64,000 bases of DNA from Lewinellaceae bacterium (GCA_020636215.1 JACJYG010000005.1:930001-994000), one strand, 5' to 3'. Counted from the first letter of the stretch, positions 9,797 to 18,957 are shown. Program-made: numbers and translations. Notes: generated from the letters alone by a model not told the origin.

Positions 9797-11191
9797 TTAA
9801 CACTGAACCACCTTAAACCCCTTCCCCGAACTCAGAAACCTTTGAATAATTCTCGTCGTCTCCGGGTTTCCGGGGAGATGGCGAATGGCGTCGCGCAGGG
9901 GCTCCGGATGGCCGTTGACGGCCTCTCTGGCGATGTAGCCGAAACCGCGGAAGCTGCCTTCTTCAACTAACACGACGGCGTATTCTTCCGGTTCGCGGCC
10001 CTGGTCGAGGATGAAGAAATCCTGGTCGAATACGGTAGACAGCTGGCCTTGGGCTTGTTCGGCGCGTTCGTTATAGGCATCGGCCGGTTCTTTGCCGGCG
10101 CAGGCGCCATGGCATTGTTTAATGTGATAGTGGAAGCAGGCGCCCTTTCCGGATTGCAGCCCGCTGAGACGGGGGCAAAGTTCGTAGGCGGCTTGCATTC
10201 GGGTAAGGTGGCCCTTGGCGCTGCTAAGCTTGGGGTACTCGGAGATGATGTGGTATTGGGGCCGCGTTTTGGCAGTGACCTGGGCGATCTCGAAGCAGCG
10301 GTACCCGGCTTCGTTCTCGTAAGTATGGACGACAAAAGGGAATCGGCGAATGCGCTGCGCCCGGTTGATCGGCGGGCTCAGGCGTTTGATCTCGTGTGAC
10401 TCCAGCAGCAGGGCGACAAGCTCACTGCCGGTCAGTTCGAAAGAAATATCGTGGACGAGCTGCTGTAGCTTCCCGGCTTTCTCCGTTTTGTCGGCAAAGT
10501 GTTCCGCCACCCGTTTTTTGATGTTGATGCTCTTGCCCACATAAACCACCTCGCCCTTTTGGTCATGTAAGTAGTACACGCCACAGTCCTCCGGCAGGCC
10601 ATGGATCTTTTCCAGGCTAAAGTTTTTAGGCAGCAGTGATTCCCGGATGCCCAGGTTGATCATCTCCTGAGCGCTTTTTTCATTATCTTCCCGGTCCAGA
10701 ATGCGGCGCAGTAGTTCAGCGGTGGCCAGGGCGTCGTCGAGGGCGCGATGGCGGTTATCGACTTCGATGCCCATGCTGCGGATGAGGTTGCCCAGGCTGT
10801 AGGATGGCAGCCCCGGGAAGGCTTTCCGGCTCAGGCGAACGGTGCAAAGGTTTTTACGGGAAAAAGTGAAGCCAAGACGGGCGAATTCCTCGCGCAGAAA
10901 ACTGTAATCGAAACGTACGTTATGGGCGACAAAAATGGCGCCTTCGGTCATTTCCACTACCTTGCGGGCGACTTCGTAGAATTTCGGCGCCCCCTGCACC
11001 ATGTCCTGGCTGATACCGGTGAGCTGGGTGATGCCATAGGGAATGTAACACTCCGGGTCGATCAGGCTGCTGTAGGTGTCAATAATTTCCCGCCCATCGT
11101 GCAGGACAATGGCGATTTCGATAATTTTATCCCTGGCGGCCCGCCCGCCGGTTGTTTCCAGGTCAACGATGGCATAGCAGTTCTGCTTCAT
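9797..11191 (-). CDS. DEDDh exonuclease / GIY-YIG nuclease fusion (Pol III epsilon-like + UvrC-like)
   Basis: This 464-residue protein has an N-terminal DnaQ-type 3'-5' exonuclease: IVDLETTGG (residues 8-16) supplies the DxE pair, VAHNVRFDYSFL the next Asp, and HRALDDA the His-Asp. A UvrC/Cho-type GIY-YIG nuclease starts near residue 203 (GVYYLHDQ ... VYVGKS). The C-terminal part is Cys-rich around KGACFHYHIKQCHGAC, as in UvrC relatives. Such fusions are known in Bacteroidota and Actinobacteria and are thought to act in DNA repair. The ATG at 11191 is preferred because the 44 upstream residues of the longer frame have no domain. It is divergent from the muramidase gene with only 20 nt between starts, so each promoter must lie in the other gene. 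Confidence 0.85.
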   Translation of the reverse strand: MKQNCYAIVDLETTGGRAARDKIIEIAIVLHDGREIIDTYSSLIDPECYIPYGITQLTGISQDMVQGAPKFYEVARKVVEMTEGAIFVAHNVRFDYSFLREEFARLGFTFSRKNLCTVRLSRKAFPGLPSYSLGNLIRSMGIEVDNRHRALDDALATAELLRRILDREDNEKSAQEMINLGIRESLLPKNFSLEKIHGLPEDCGVYYLHDQKGEVVYVGKSINIKKRVAEHFADKTEKAGKLQQLVHDISFELTGSELVALLLESHEIKRLSPPINRAQRIRRFPFVVHTYENEAGYRCFEIAQVTAKTRPQYHIISEYPKLSSAKGHLTRMQAAYELCPRLSGLQSGKGACFHYHIKQCHGACAGKEPADAYNERAEQAQGQLSTVFDQDFFILDQGREPEEYAVVLVEEGSFRGFGYIAREAVNGHPEPLRDAIRHLPGNPETTRIIQRFLSSGKGFKVVQC

Positions 11192-11211
11192 AATCAAAAA
11201 TACAGAAACAA

Positions 11212-12441
11212 ATGATGGTGAAGTTAAAAATTTTGGTTTTAATTTTTGCTGCAATTCAACTAAATTGTAGCAAAATTTCAAGAAATTTCGTGGAAAAGCC
11301 GAATAACCCGGCATTGGAGTCACCAGCTGTATTGCAGGTGGGAGCCGCCCGGCTGGACCTTTATCTGCCCATGCTGGCCGATAAAAATGTAGTACTCCTG
11401 GTCAACAATACTTCCATGCTGGGGTCCACCCACCTGGCGGATACCCTGCTGAGCCGTGGAGTGAAGGTAGTGAAAATCTTTGCGCCCGAGCATGGCTTCC
11501 GCGGAGAAGCGGATGCCGGAGAACATCTGAAGGATGGCAAGGACGCTCAGACCGGCATTCCCCTGGTATCCCTCTATGGCAGCAAAAGAAAACCCGGAGC
11601 CGATGACCTGGCAGGTATCGACTGGATTGTTTTTGACATCCAGGACGTAGGGGCGCGTTTTTACACTTATATCTCAACCATGCACAACGTCATGGAAGCC
11701 TGCGCCGAAAATGGCGTAAAATTCATGGTGCTGGACCGCCCCAACCCCAACGGGCATTATGTGGACGGCCCCATTCTGGACCCCGCCTACCGTTCTTTCG
11801 TCGGTATGCACCCGGTGCCGGTGGTGCACGGAATGACAGTGGGGGAGTACGCCCGGATGATCAATGGCGAAGGCTGGCTGGAAGGCGGCCGCCATTGTGA
11901 ACTGGAGGTGATTCCCTGCGACAATTATACCCATTCCACCTCCTATGAACTGCCCGTTCGCCCTAGCCCCAACTTACCCAATATGCGGGCCATTTACCTG
12001 TATCCTTCTATTTGCTTTTTTGAAGGAACCGTCGCCAGCGAAGGGCGGGGCACCTCTAACCAATTTCAGGTATACGGCCATCCGGATTTTCCGAAAGGAG
12101 ATTATACCTTCACCCCGGTATCTATGTTCGGCGCCAAATCCCCCAAACTGGAGGGCAAGTTGTGCCACGGCTTCAGCCTGGTGGATCAAAAACCGGAAGA
12201 TATCCGGGCCGAAGCCAGGATTAACCTGAGCTACCTCATCGATTTCTACCGGGATTTTCCGGATAAGGAAAACTTTTTCCTCAAAACCGGTTTCTTCGAC
12301 AAGCTGGCGGGCAGCCCCCAGATGAGGGAACAGATCATTGCCGGAAAATCGGAGGCTGAGATTAAACAAAGTTGGCAGGAAGGCTTGGCGGGTTTTAAAA
12401 AATTGCGCCGGAAGTATTTACTTTACGAAGACTTTGAATAG
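11212..12441 (+). CDS. DUF1343 / NamZ-type exo-beta-N-acetylmuramidase lipoprotein
   Basis: A 409-residue protein with a lipoprotein signal (hydrophobic run ending IQLNC, Cys near residue 19), so it is probably membrane-anchored in the periplasm or on the surface. The core LLVNNTSMLG, KIFAPEHGFRGEADAG, VFDIQDVGARFYTYISTM, VLDRPNPNG and GRGTSNQFQ segments match the DUF1343 family. Members such as Bacillus NamZ remove terminal MurNAc from peptidoglycan fragments for cell-wall recycling. Start is at tandem ATGs (11212/11215). A long palindrome begins 8 nt after the stop codon. Confidence 0.85.
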   Translation: MMVKLKILVLIFAAIQLNCSKISRNFVEKPNNPALESPAVLQVGAARLDLYLPMLADKNVVLLVNNTSMLGSTHLADTLLSRGVKVVKIFAPEHGFRGEADAGEHLKDGKDAQTGIPLVSLYGSKRKPGADDLAGIDWIVFDIQDVGARFYTYISTMHNVMEACAENGVKFMVLDRPNPNGHYVDGPILDPAYRSFVGMHPVPVVHGMTVGEYARMINGEGWLEGGRHCELEVIPCDNYTHSTSYELPVRPSPNLPNMRAIYLYPSICFFEGTVASEGRGTSNQFQVYGHPDFPKGDYTFTPVSMFGAKSPKLEGKLCHGFSLVDQKPEDIRAEARINLSYLIDFYRDFPDKENFFLKTGFFDKLAGSPQMREQIIAGKSEAEIKQSWQEGLAGFKKLRRKYLLYEDFE

Positions 12442-12449
12442 GAAACAAT

Positions 12450-12555
12450 CAAAAAATAAGTTCGACGATTTTGCGATGTGGCGCAGGCTGGAAGCTTTAG
12501 AAAAGCTGGAAGACAAGCCACATCGCAAAATCTCCAGTGGAGAACTTATTTTTTG
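12450..12555. repeat. 106-nt three-tier palindrome between namZ-like gene and sbcD
   Basis: Outer arms 12450-12463 and 12542-12555 are perfect 14-nt inverted repeats. Inner arms 12467-12482 and 12517-12532 are perfect 16-nt inverted repeats. A central 6-bp hairpin (12493-12498 with 12502-12507) forms the tip. The outer arms contain six-base A/T runs, so RNA from either strand would end the hairpin with a U-run. It could be a bidirectional terminator, but it is far larger than the other terminators here. Its place directly ahead of the genes for SbcCD, which cuts hairpins, is notable. Confidence 0.85.
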
Positions 12556-12575
12556 AACACTACTAGTCGTTTTTC

Positions 12576-13796
12576 ATGAAGATCATCCATACTTCCGACT
12601 GGCATCTGGGGCAGAAATTCCTCTACAATGACCGCGAAGCGGAGCATCAAATGGCGCTCGACTGGCTGCTGGACACCATTACCCAAAACGAAGTGGACGG
12701 CTTGGTGGTAGCGGGCGACATCTTCGACATCGGCAACCCGCCCAATTACGCCCGGAGGATGTACTACCGCTTTCTGACCCAATTGATCCATACCTCCTGT
12801 CGCCATGTGCTGATCACCGGCGGTAACCACGATTCACCCGCTATGCTCAATGCCCCCCGGGAACTCCTGCAGGCCCTGAACATTCACGTGGTGGGGGCGG
12901 CTACCGAAAACCTGGAGGACGAATTGGTAGAGTGGCGGGATGAATCGGGAAAGCTGGAAGCAATCATTGCCGCTGCCCCTTTTCTGCGCGACCGCGACCT
13001 GCACTTCAGCGTCGCCGGCGAGAACGGCATGGAGCGGGTGGAGCGGCTCAAACAAGGGATCCGGCAACATTACGAGGCCCTGGGGCAACTGATCCAGGAT
13101 ATTTACCCCCATATCGATTGGCCGGTGATCGCTACCGGCCACCTTTACGCCACCGGCGCTCAAGCTTCGGGCGCGCAGGACAACATTTATATCGGCAATA
13201 AAGAAAACATCGCTGCGGATCAGTTCCCTACAGTCTTTGATTATGTGGCCCTGGGGCACATCCACCGCCCGCAGGCTGTCGGGGGGATGGAACACATCCG
13301 CTATTCCGGTTCTTTGATCCCGTTAAGCTTTAGTGAAACCAAAGATGAAAAAAGCGTTTACTTGTTGCATTTTGAAGGTAAGGAACTGAAAAAAGTGGCG
13401 CCCATTTCCTTGCCTGCCTTCCGGCGCCTGAAAACTATACAAGGGCCATTGGAAAAAGTAGAGGAAGCCTTAAAGCGCTTTGGTAAAAAGGAACGGGAAG
13501 GCCTGCCGCCCTGGGTGGAAGTGATCGTGGAAACGGACCGTCTGATCCCTCAACTTGACCAACGCCTGCACGAGCTGACGGCGGAGATGTACCTGGAACT
13601 GCTCAAAATCCGTATCCTCCGGAAGTATGAGGCCAAAAAGCAGGAACAGGCGCTGCCCGAACTCGGCGACCTGGAAGAACTGGAAGTTTTTAAGATGAAG
13701 TGCCAGCGCTACGGCAGCCCTCCCGAGGAGATGGACGAATTGGTGGAGACGTTCCTGGAGTTGCGCCAATGGATGACTGAATGGCTGGATGGTTAG
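12576..13796 (+). CDS. sbcD: Exonuclease SbcCD, subunit D (Mre11-type phosphoesterase)
   Basis: This 406-residue calcineurin-like phosphoesterase is the nuclease subunit of SbcCD. The complex trims DNA ends and cleaves hairpins and palindromic structures. Visible metal-binding motifs are TSDWHLG (6-12), VVAGDIFDIGNP (about 44-55), ITGGNHDSP (about 85-93) and ALGHIHRPQ (about 225-233). The C-terminal capping domain is present and length matches the family. A 189-nt gap holding two copies of a 12-nt palindromic word (13835-13846, 13870-13881) separates it from sbcC, and the two are probably co-transcribed. Confidence 0.95.
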   Translation: MKIIHTSDWHLGQKFLYNDREAEHQMALDWLLDTITQNEVDGLVVAGDIFDIGNPPNYARRMYYRFLTQLIHTSCRHVLITGGNHDSPAMLNAPRELLQALNIHVVGAATENLEDELVEWRDESGKLEAIIAAAPFLRDRDLHFSVAGENGMERVERLKQGIRQHYEALGQLIQDIYPHIDWPVIATGHLYATGAQASGAQDNIYIGNKENIAADQFPTVFDYVALGHIHRPQAVGGMEHIRYSGSLIPLSFSETKDEKSVYLLHFEGKELKKVAPISLPAFRRLKTIQGPLEKVEEALKRFGKKEREGLPPWVEVIVETDRLIPQLDQRLHELTAEMYLELLKIRILRKYEAKKQEQALPELGDLEELEVFKMKCQRYGSPPEEMDELVETFLELRQWMTEWLDG

Positions 13797-13985
13797 TTCC
13801 TGGACGTCAATGATGAAACCAAGGCCTTGGGTATGTACGATGTACGGCTCGGGAAAGGGCCTGAGAGGGGTACGATGTACGAAGCCCTGTGAAACCAGGG
13901 GGAAAACAGTATAGGTTCCAAATAGGCTTTACAGCGTAGCGCTGAACAAGAAACTCAAAAACCAGAAACGCAGGAACACAGAACG

Positions 13986-16900
13986 ATGAAAATCCTCCGA
14001 GTAACCATCCACAACCTCAACTCGCTGCGCATCCGGCAGACGATCGACTTCAGCGCCGCGCCGCTGGGGCAGGCGGGCCTGTTTGCCATAACGGGAGATA
14101 CGGGGGCGGGGAAAACGACCATCCTGGACGCCGTTACACTGGCTCTGTACGGGCGGGTGCACCGCAACAAGGATGCGAAGGAAGTGATGTCTTATGGCGC
14201 CGTGGAGAGCCTGGCGGAAGTGGAATTTGAAGTAAAGGGTGTTACCTATCGGTCGCGCTGGAACATTTGGCGGGCGCACAAAAAGGAGGAGGGCAATATC
14301 CTGGGGCCGGAGCGGCAGGTAGCGTGCTGGAACCCCGAAAAGGGCGAGTTTGAGATCCTGGCGGAAAAGATCCGGGAAGCGGACCAGCTGATCGAAGAAG
14401 TGGCAGGGCTGGACTTTGACCGTTTTTGCCGTTCGGTCATGCTTTCTCAGGGCGATTTTGCTGCTTTCCTGCAATCCGGAGAGCGGGAGCGGAGCGAACT
14501 GTTGGAGCGCATTACCGGAACGGAGGTCTATACCCGTTTGTCCAAAGCAGCTTATGAGCGGTTTAAACTCGAGCAGCAGCAACTGTCTGGACTCGAGCGG
14601 GAACGCGATACCCTGGAATTGCTGAGCCCCGAGGCGGTGGCCGAACTGATGGAAGAGTGGGAAGAGAAAAAACAAGCGGCCGAAGCGCGCCGGGGAGAGC
14701 TGGAAGGCCTGCGCGAGCGGGTAAACTGGCTGGGGAAGTTACAGCAACTCGGGCAACGGGAGGAAGCTCTGGCCGCCCGCTTGCAGGAAACCGGGTTGGA
14801 ATTAGAACAGGCGGCGCCCGATTTTGAGCGCCTGGCCCGGCACCAGCAGGCACAGCCACTGCTCGGGCCCCTTCAGCTTCTGGATGAGGTTCTGCAGCAA
14901 CAACAGGCCCTGGAACTGTCGATTGAACAATTGAGCCAGTCGATGGCGCAACTCGAAGTGGCCGAACGGGCCGCACAAGGGCAACAGCAACAGGCGCAAC
15001 AACAACTGGCCGCCACCCGCACTGTTCTGGCGGAGCAGGAACCACTGCTGGAACAGGTGCTTGGATTAGATGTTCAGATCAGAGAAAAACAGGAACCACT
15101 GGAAGCGCTGCAGCGCGAAAAAGCCGAAGAAGAAGCTAAATTGGCCAGCCAGAAAACGGCTATTGAGGCATTAGCTGAGCGGATTGGGCAACTGAGCACC
15201 CGGGAAAAGGAGCTGCTGCAATGGCTGAAAAAACATCAAGCACTTTCCACTTTGGTGGAGCATCTGCCGGCTATTCAGCAGCACCGCGATGACTTGCGAG
15301 CCTTGTTTACCGAACAACGTCAGGGCGAGAAAATTGCCGGCAAAATGGAGCAAGGCCTGGAACAAGGCCGCCAGGAAAGGCAACGAAAAGCACAGGAATT
15401 GGGCCAATTGGAACAGGCCATCGCCCGCCTGGAGAAAGATTTTCGCAAAAACGTTCCCCCAAATTTTGCAGAAGGCAGAAGCGAACTGCTCGGCTTGCTG
15501 CACCGCGAGATCGAACAACTCAGCAGCCAGAAGAAAAACCTGGAAGACCTGCACCGCCTCAACGAAGAGTACCAGCTGCTACTGGCGGAGCTATCCGGTT
15601 ACGAAGAACAACTCGAAGGCCTGCAGAACGAAGAGCTCGCCCTCAACAAAGACATCATGAATTCCCTGGAAGCGCTGGACAACGCCGCCGAGCAACAAGC
15701 TTTCAAACGGGAGATTTACGAACAACAACTACTGATCGCCAACTATGAAAAAGACCGGGCGGCCCTGGAGGAAGGCGCGCCCTGTCCCCTCTGCCTTTCT
15801 ACCCACCACCCCTTCCGGGAACATCCCGTCAAACCCTTTGTCGATAAAGCAAAGGAAGCGCTGGATAAGGCTGAAAAACATTACAACCGCATCTACGGCC
15901 ATCATCGCGCTTTATTGCAGCAGCAGAATAACCTGGAAATGCAGATCGAGCAGCTGGCCGGCAACGAGCTAAAGGAATTGAGCGGGCAGGTAGGCCAGCA
16001 ATTAAACAAGATACTGGCCTATGAAAACAAGATAGCCAAAGCTTCTCCGGAGCCAGGAGGAGCCCACTTTGCTTTAGCCCGCAACCACCTGCTCTTCCGT
16101 CAGATCGAGGAATCCGGCCAGTTGATCCGGGAGCGGCAGGAAGCCCGCAACCGCCTTTCCGGGATCATCACCCAACTGGATGCACAGGAAGCGCTCCGGC
16201 AGGAGGTTGCCAATCAGCTCAAGGATCAGGATACCGAGCTCCGGGTGCTCGAAGAGCGGCTGAAAACCCATCGCCAGCAAATGGCCACGCAGCAGGAGAA
16301 ATTTGATAAAGGGGTGGCGCAATTGAACAAATTACTAAAAAAATACGGCCATACCTTCAGCCTTGAAACCGGAGCTCAGGTGTTTGAAGAACTTTCGGCT
16401 CGCAAAAATGAATGGGAAAGCCAGTCGGAACAATCTGAAAAGGTAGCACGCGAACTGGAACTGGCAAAGCAGGAACTCCAGCAATCGGAAAAACAGGCCG
16501 TAGCTTCGTCCGGCCGTATCGAAGGACTGGCCCGGCGGCTGGGTGAAGCTCAGCAACTGTTGCAGCAACTTCAGGAACAACGCATTCAGCTTTTTGGAGA
16601 CAAAGACCCGCGGCAGGAACGGCAACTGAGCCAACAAAAAGCGGCGGCACAGGAGCGCCAATTGGAGGCTGCGGAGCAGCAACTGAGCGCCGCCCGCCTT
16701 GGGCTGAACAGCACCCGGCAATCGCTGGCGGAAAAGCAGGAGGCGCTCCAAAAGACTTTGAAACGGGCCGCGGAACTGGAAACAGCCTTGTCGGCCAGCG
16801 CCCGGGAAGCCGGCTTTGACCAGATCAATGCCTTGCGGGAGTCGCTCCTGGAGCCCGCCGAAGCCAAAACCCTGGAAGCATCCCTGCTTGCTTTGCAACA

Positions 16901-17648
16901 ACGGGAAGCTGAAGTGCGCCTTTCTTTAAAAAACGTTCGGGAGGAACTGGAAGCGGAGCAAGCTAAAGCCCTTACGGCCGAAGCGCCCGGCTTACTCGAA
17001 GAACAGCTCCGCGAGCAGGAAGCGGCCTATGGGGAATGGCAACAGCGTATTGGCGCCCTGGCCGAAAAGATCAGCCAGCAGGAGGCCCGCAGCCGTAAAG
17101 CCGAAGAACTGGTGGCCCGTATCGAAAAGCAGAAACAGGAGTACAACCGCTGGGCCCGCCTCAACGAGATCATCGGTATGGCCGATGGTAAGAAGTTCCG
17201 CATCTTCGCCCAGGGGCTGACCCTGCAAAAACTGGCCCAACTGGCGAACCAACACCTGGAAAAACTCAACGGCCGTTACCTCATCGACAAACGCAGCGAC
17301 GAGGACCTCGAACTGGACATCATCGATACCTATCAGGCCGATAACCGCCGCTCTATGAACACCCTATCCGGTGGGGAAAGTTTTCTGGTCAGCCTGGCCC
17401 TGGCCCTCGGCCTGAGCGACCTGGCCGGCCGCAACGCCCAGATCCAGTCCCTCTTCATCGACGAAGGCTTCGGCTCCCTGGACGATAATACGCTCGACCT
17501 GGCCATTTCCACCCTCGAAAACCTGCAGGCGAGCGGGAAATCCATCGGCATTATTTCTCACGTCAAAGCCTTGAAAGAGCGCATCTCTGCGCAGATCGTA
17601 GTGCAGAAGAAGGGGAATGGGTTTAGCTCGGTGGAGGTGGTGGGGTAG
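13986..17648 (+). CDS. sbcC: Exonuclease SbcCD, subunit C (Rad50-type SMC ATPase)
   Basis: A 1220-residue ATPase partner of SbcD. The Walker A is GDTGAGKTT (37-45). A zinc hook, PCPLC, lies near residue 598 between two long Gln/Glu-rich coiled coils. The ABC signature LSGGESFLVSLALALG is near 1126, and the Walker B/D-loop LFIDEGFGSLD near 1154. It is longer than E. coli SbcC (about 1050) because of extended coiled-coil arms, as is common in Bacteroidota. The 3' end enters a region dense in inverted repeats. Confidence 0.95.
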   Translation: MKILRVTIHNLNSLRIRQTIDFSAAPLGQAGLFAITGDTGAGKTTILDAVTLALYGRVHRNKDAKEVMSYGAVESLAEVEFEVKGVTYRSRWNIWRAHKKEEGNILGPERQVACWNPEKGEFEILAEKIREADQLIEEVAGLDFDRFCRSVMLSQGDFAAFLQSGERERSELLERITGTEVYTRLSKAAYERFKLEQQQLSGLERERDTLELLSPEAVAELMEEWEEKKQAAEARRGELEGLRERVNWLGKLQQLGQREEALAARLQETGLELEQAAPDFERLARHQQAQPLLGPLQLLDEVLQQQQALELSIEQLSQSMAQLEVAERAAQGQQQQAQQQLAATRTVLAEQEPLLEQVLGLDVQIREKQEPLEALQREKAEEEAKLASQKTAIEALAERIGQLSTREKELLQWLKKHQALSTLVEHLPAIQQHRDDLRALFTEQRQGEKIAGKMEQGLEQGRQERQRKAQELGQLEQAIARLEKDFRKNVPPNFAEGRSELLGLLHREIEQLSSQKKNLEDLHRLNEEYQLLLAELSGYEEQLEGLQNEELALNKDIMNSLEALDNAAEQQAFKREIYEQQLLIANYEKDRAALEEGAPCPLCLSTHHPFREHPVKPFVDKAKEALDKAEKHYNRIYGHHRALLQQQNNLEMQIEQLAGNELKELSGQVGQQLNKILAYENKIAKASPEPGGAHFALARNHLLFRQIEESGQLIRERQEARNRLSGIITQLDAQEALRQEVANQLKDQDTELRVLEERLKTHRQQMATQQEKFDKGVAQLNKLLKKYGHTFSLETGAQVFEELSARKNEWESQSEQSEKVARELELAKQELQQSEKQAVASSGRIEGLARRLGEAQQLLQQLQEQRIQLFGDKDPRQERQLSQQKAAAQERQLEAAEQQLSAARLGLNSTRQSLAEKQEALQKTLKRAAELETALSASAREAGFDQINALRESLLEPAEAKTLEASLLALQQREAEVRLSLKNVREELEAEQAKALTAEAPGLLEEQLREQEAAYGEWQQRIGALAEKISQQEARSRKAEELVARIEKQKQEYNRWARLNEIIGMADGKKFRIFAQGLTLQKLAQLANQHLEKLNGRYLIDKRSDEDLELDIIDTYQADNRRSMNTLSGGESFLVSLALALGLSDLAGRNAQIQSLFIDEGFGSLDDNTLDLAISTLENLQASGKSIGIISHVKALKERISAQIVVQKKGNGFSSVEVVG

Positions 17649-17649
17649 G

Positions 17650-18357
17650 TAATTAGTAGGGCAGTTGAAAAGGTGCACCGCAGCTGCGGTGGGGATTTCA
17701 CCTTCGCCTGGCTTTGGCGGACAGGGTCCGTCTCGATGTGGAATAACGAGCCAGTCTCTAGGGGCGCGAGTTAAGAATTAATATTCCTACGCTTAAGACA
17801 GAAGGCCCCTTGCAAGTGTCCATCTGACGCCAGGCGTGTCACTTCGCCCCGACGCAAAACTGCGGACAGCTTGTGATTTATTGAAAGACAACCCGCGGCA
17901 CTACCGACTGGCGTAGATAGGCAGGCCAGCAATTCGCAAGTCAGTAGCGCCGCAGGTGAAGAATTGATAATCCAAGTACTGCGCGAGGCTGTCAGCGACT
18001 GGCTAAGCCGGAATTACCAGTGGCAAGCCAGCCGCTGACTATCCGAAGCCGCCAGCCCGCCTAGTTAGGCCGCAGGGCAGTCAGGGGGTGACTCGCCTGG
18101 ATGTTGCCAGGTTCAGTCACCCCCTGACTTGCCCGGCTAGTTAGCGGCTGACTTGCCTGAAGGGCGCCTTGCTTAGTCAGTCGCTAACAGGCGCTCGGAA
18201 AAATATTGACTCTTAACCCGCGGCGCTAGAGACTTGCAGGTTTAGCCGTTTCGGGACGCAGTCCCTCATGAATGATGTGGACGACGCAAATAAATTTGCG
18301 CGTCACGAGCATTCCCGGCCATCCTGATCGGCCATGTGCCATCGGACGTCCGACGTG
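17650..18357. repeat. Nested inverted-repeat (multi-hairpin) non-coding region
   Basis: This 708-nt gap between convergent genes has no plausible ORF but is densely structured. An imperfect 36-nt outer inverted repeat (17750-17785 with 18202-18237, about 30 of 36 matching) encloses a 15-bp hairpin (17895-17909 with 17939-17953, 13 of 15) and three 49-nt hairpins. Flanking it are a 14-nt palindrome (17677-17690), an imperfect hairpin at 18283-18304 and a 12-nt palindrome (18342-18353). The arrangement resembles a multibranch junction as RNA or a branched cruciform as DNA. It matches no family I can name. It could be a structured RNA, a decayed REP/MITE-type element, or a replication or recombination site. 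Confidence 0.7.
17991..18188. repeat. Three related 49-nt hairpin units
   Basis: Hairpins 17991-18039, 18080-18128 and 18140-18188 are each exactly 49 nt. Their 13-14-nt arms match 13 of 14, 14 of 14 and 12 of 13. Left arms are related (GTCAGCGACTGGCT, GTCAGGGGGTGACT, GTTAGCGGCTGAC), about 10 of 13 identical pairwise for the pairs compared. The middle unit has an inner CCTGG/CCAGG stem. Constant size with changed but still pairing stems suggests that the fold, not the sequence, is what persists. Confidence 0.75.
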
Positions 18358-18957
18358 CTACAACTCCTCCAGCAGCTTCCGCTTCATCCTTTGAAATTCC
18401 TCCTCAGACAAGGCGCCCTTATCGCGCAATTCAGACAGGCGCTCCAGTTTCTGCAGCACATCCTGGCCTTCGCCGGTGGCTGCTTCCGGCTTTTTGCCGG
18501 CCTTCTTTTCTTTGTCCCACTGTGCCGCCACATCCTTGCCTTCCTCGAAATAGCGTTCGTAAAAAGCCTTGCCTTTTTCGGCGTCAAAATCAAAGAGGCT
18601 GGCGCCGGTGCTGAAGTGGCGGATGAAGACCTTACCAATGGCATAAGTGGATGCGCCGGACATAATAGACATGGAAACCCCGCCGAGCAGCGTGCCTATT
18701 CCCGGAATGGCTTTGACCATGCTGGCGCCGATGCGCGCCAGGGTGCTGCCGGTTAGCGTGGTAAGTAGGTTTTGGGCAAAATCGCCAGAATAATCGGCAT
18801 CGTAGAGCTGGGCCAGGTTCTTGACCATGTCCAGTTGTACCGTTGTAACAGCGGCGATATCCAGAATAGGAATGGGCACCAGGCCCGCCCCCATAGAGAT
18901 GAGCACATAGTTCTTGACGATTTCCTGAGCCCGTTCGTTTTTGCCTGATGAATCCAT
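18358..18957 (-). CDS. DUF697 membrane protein with C-terminal SHOCT domain
   Basis: A 199-residue protein. Residues about 10-115 match DUF697 (YcjF-like), with helical glycine-rich membrane stretches (YVLISMGAGLVPIPILDIAAVTT and IPGIGTLLGGVSMSIM). After a charged linker, residues about 165-199 form a SHOCT module (LERLSELRDKGALSEEEF ...), a short C-terminal domain common in membrane-associated bacterial proteins. Function is unknown; DUF697 proteins are often linked to GTPases or envelope stress. It is divergent from a coiled-coil/membrane operon, which may be related in function. Its 3' end borders the hairpin region. Confidence 0.8.
   Translation of the reverse strand: MDSSGKNERAQEIVKNYVLISMGAGLVPIPILDIAAVTTVQLDMVKNLAQLYDADYSGDFAQNLLTTLTGSTLARIGASMVKAIPGIGTLLGGVSMSIMSGASTYAIGKVFIRHFSTGASLFDFDAEKGKAFYERYFEEGKDVAAQWDKEKKAGKKPEAATGEGQDVLQKLERLSELRDKGALSEEEFQRMKRKLLEEL

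Noticed and set aside
12338..12556. 72-codon frame over the end of the NamZ-like gene and the palindrome
   Set aside because: It overlaps the real gene in another frame, and most of its unique part is the two arms of the palindrome.
14563..15045. Pro/Val/Ala-rich antisense frame inside sbcC
   Set aside because: A low-complexity shadow of the Gln/Glu-rich coiled coil.
17650..18300. tRNA or rRNA gene
   Set aside because: No TTCGA-type T-loop, acceptor stem or rRNA-like sequence could be found here or in other gaps.
17650..18357. Integron attC array
   Set aside because: The hairpins lack the GTTRRRY/RYYYAAC core sites and no integrase gene is present.
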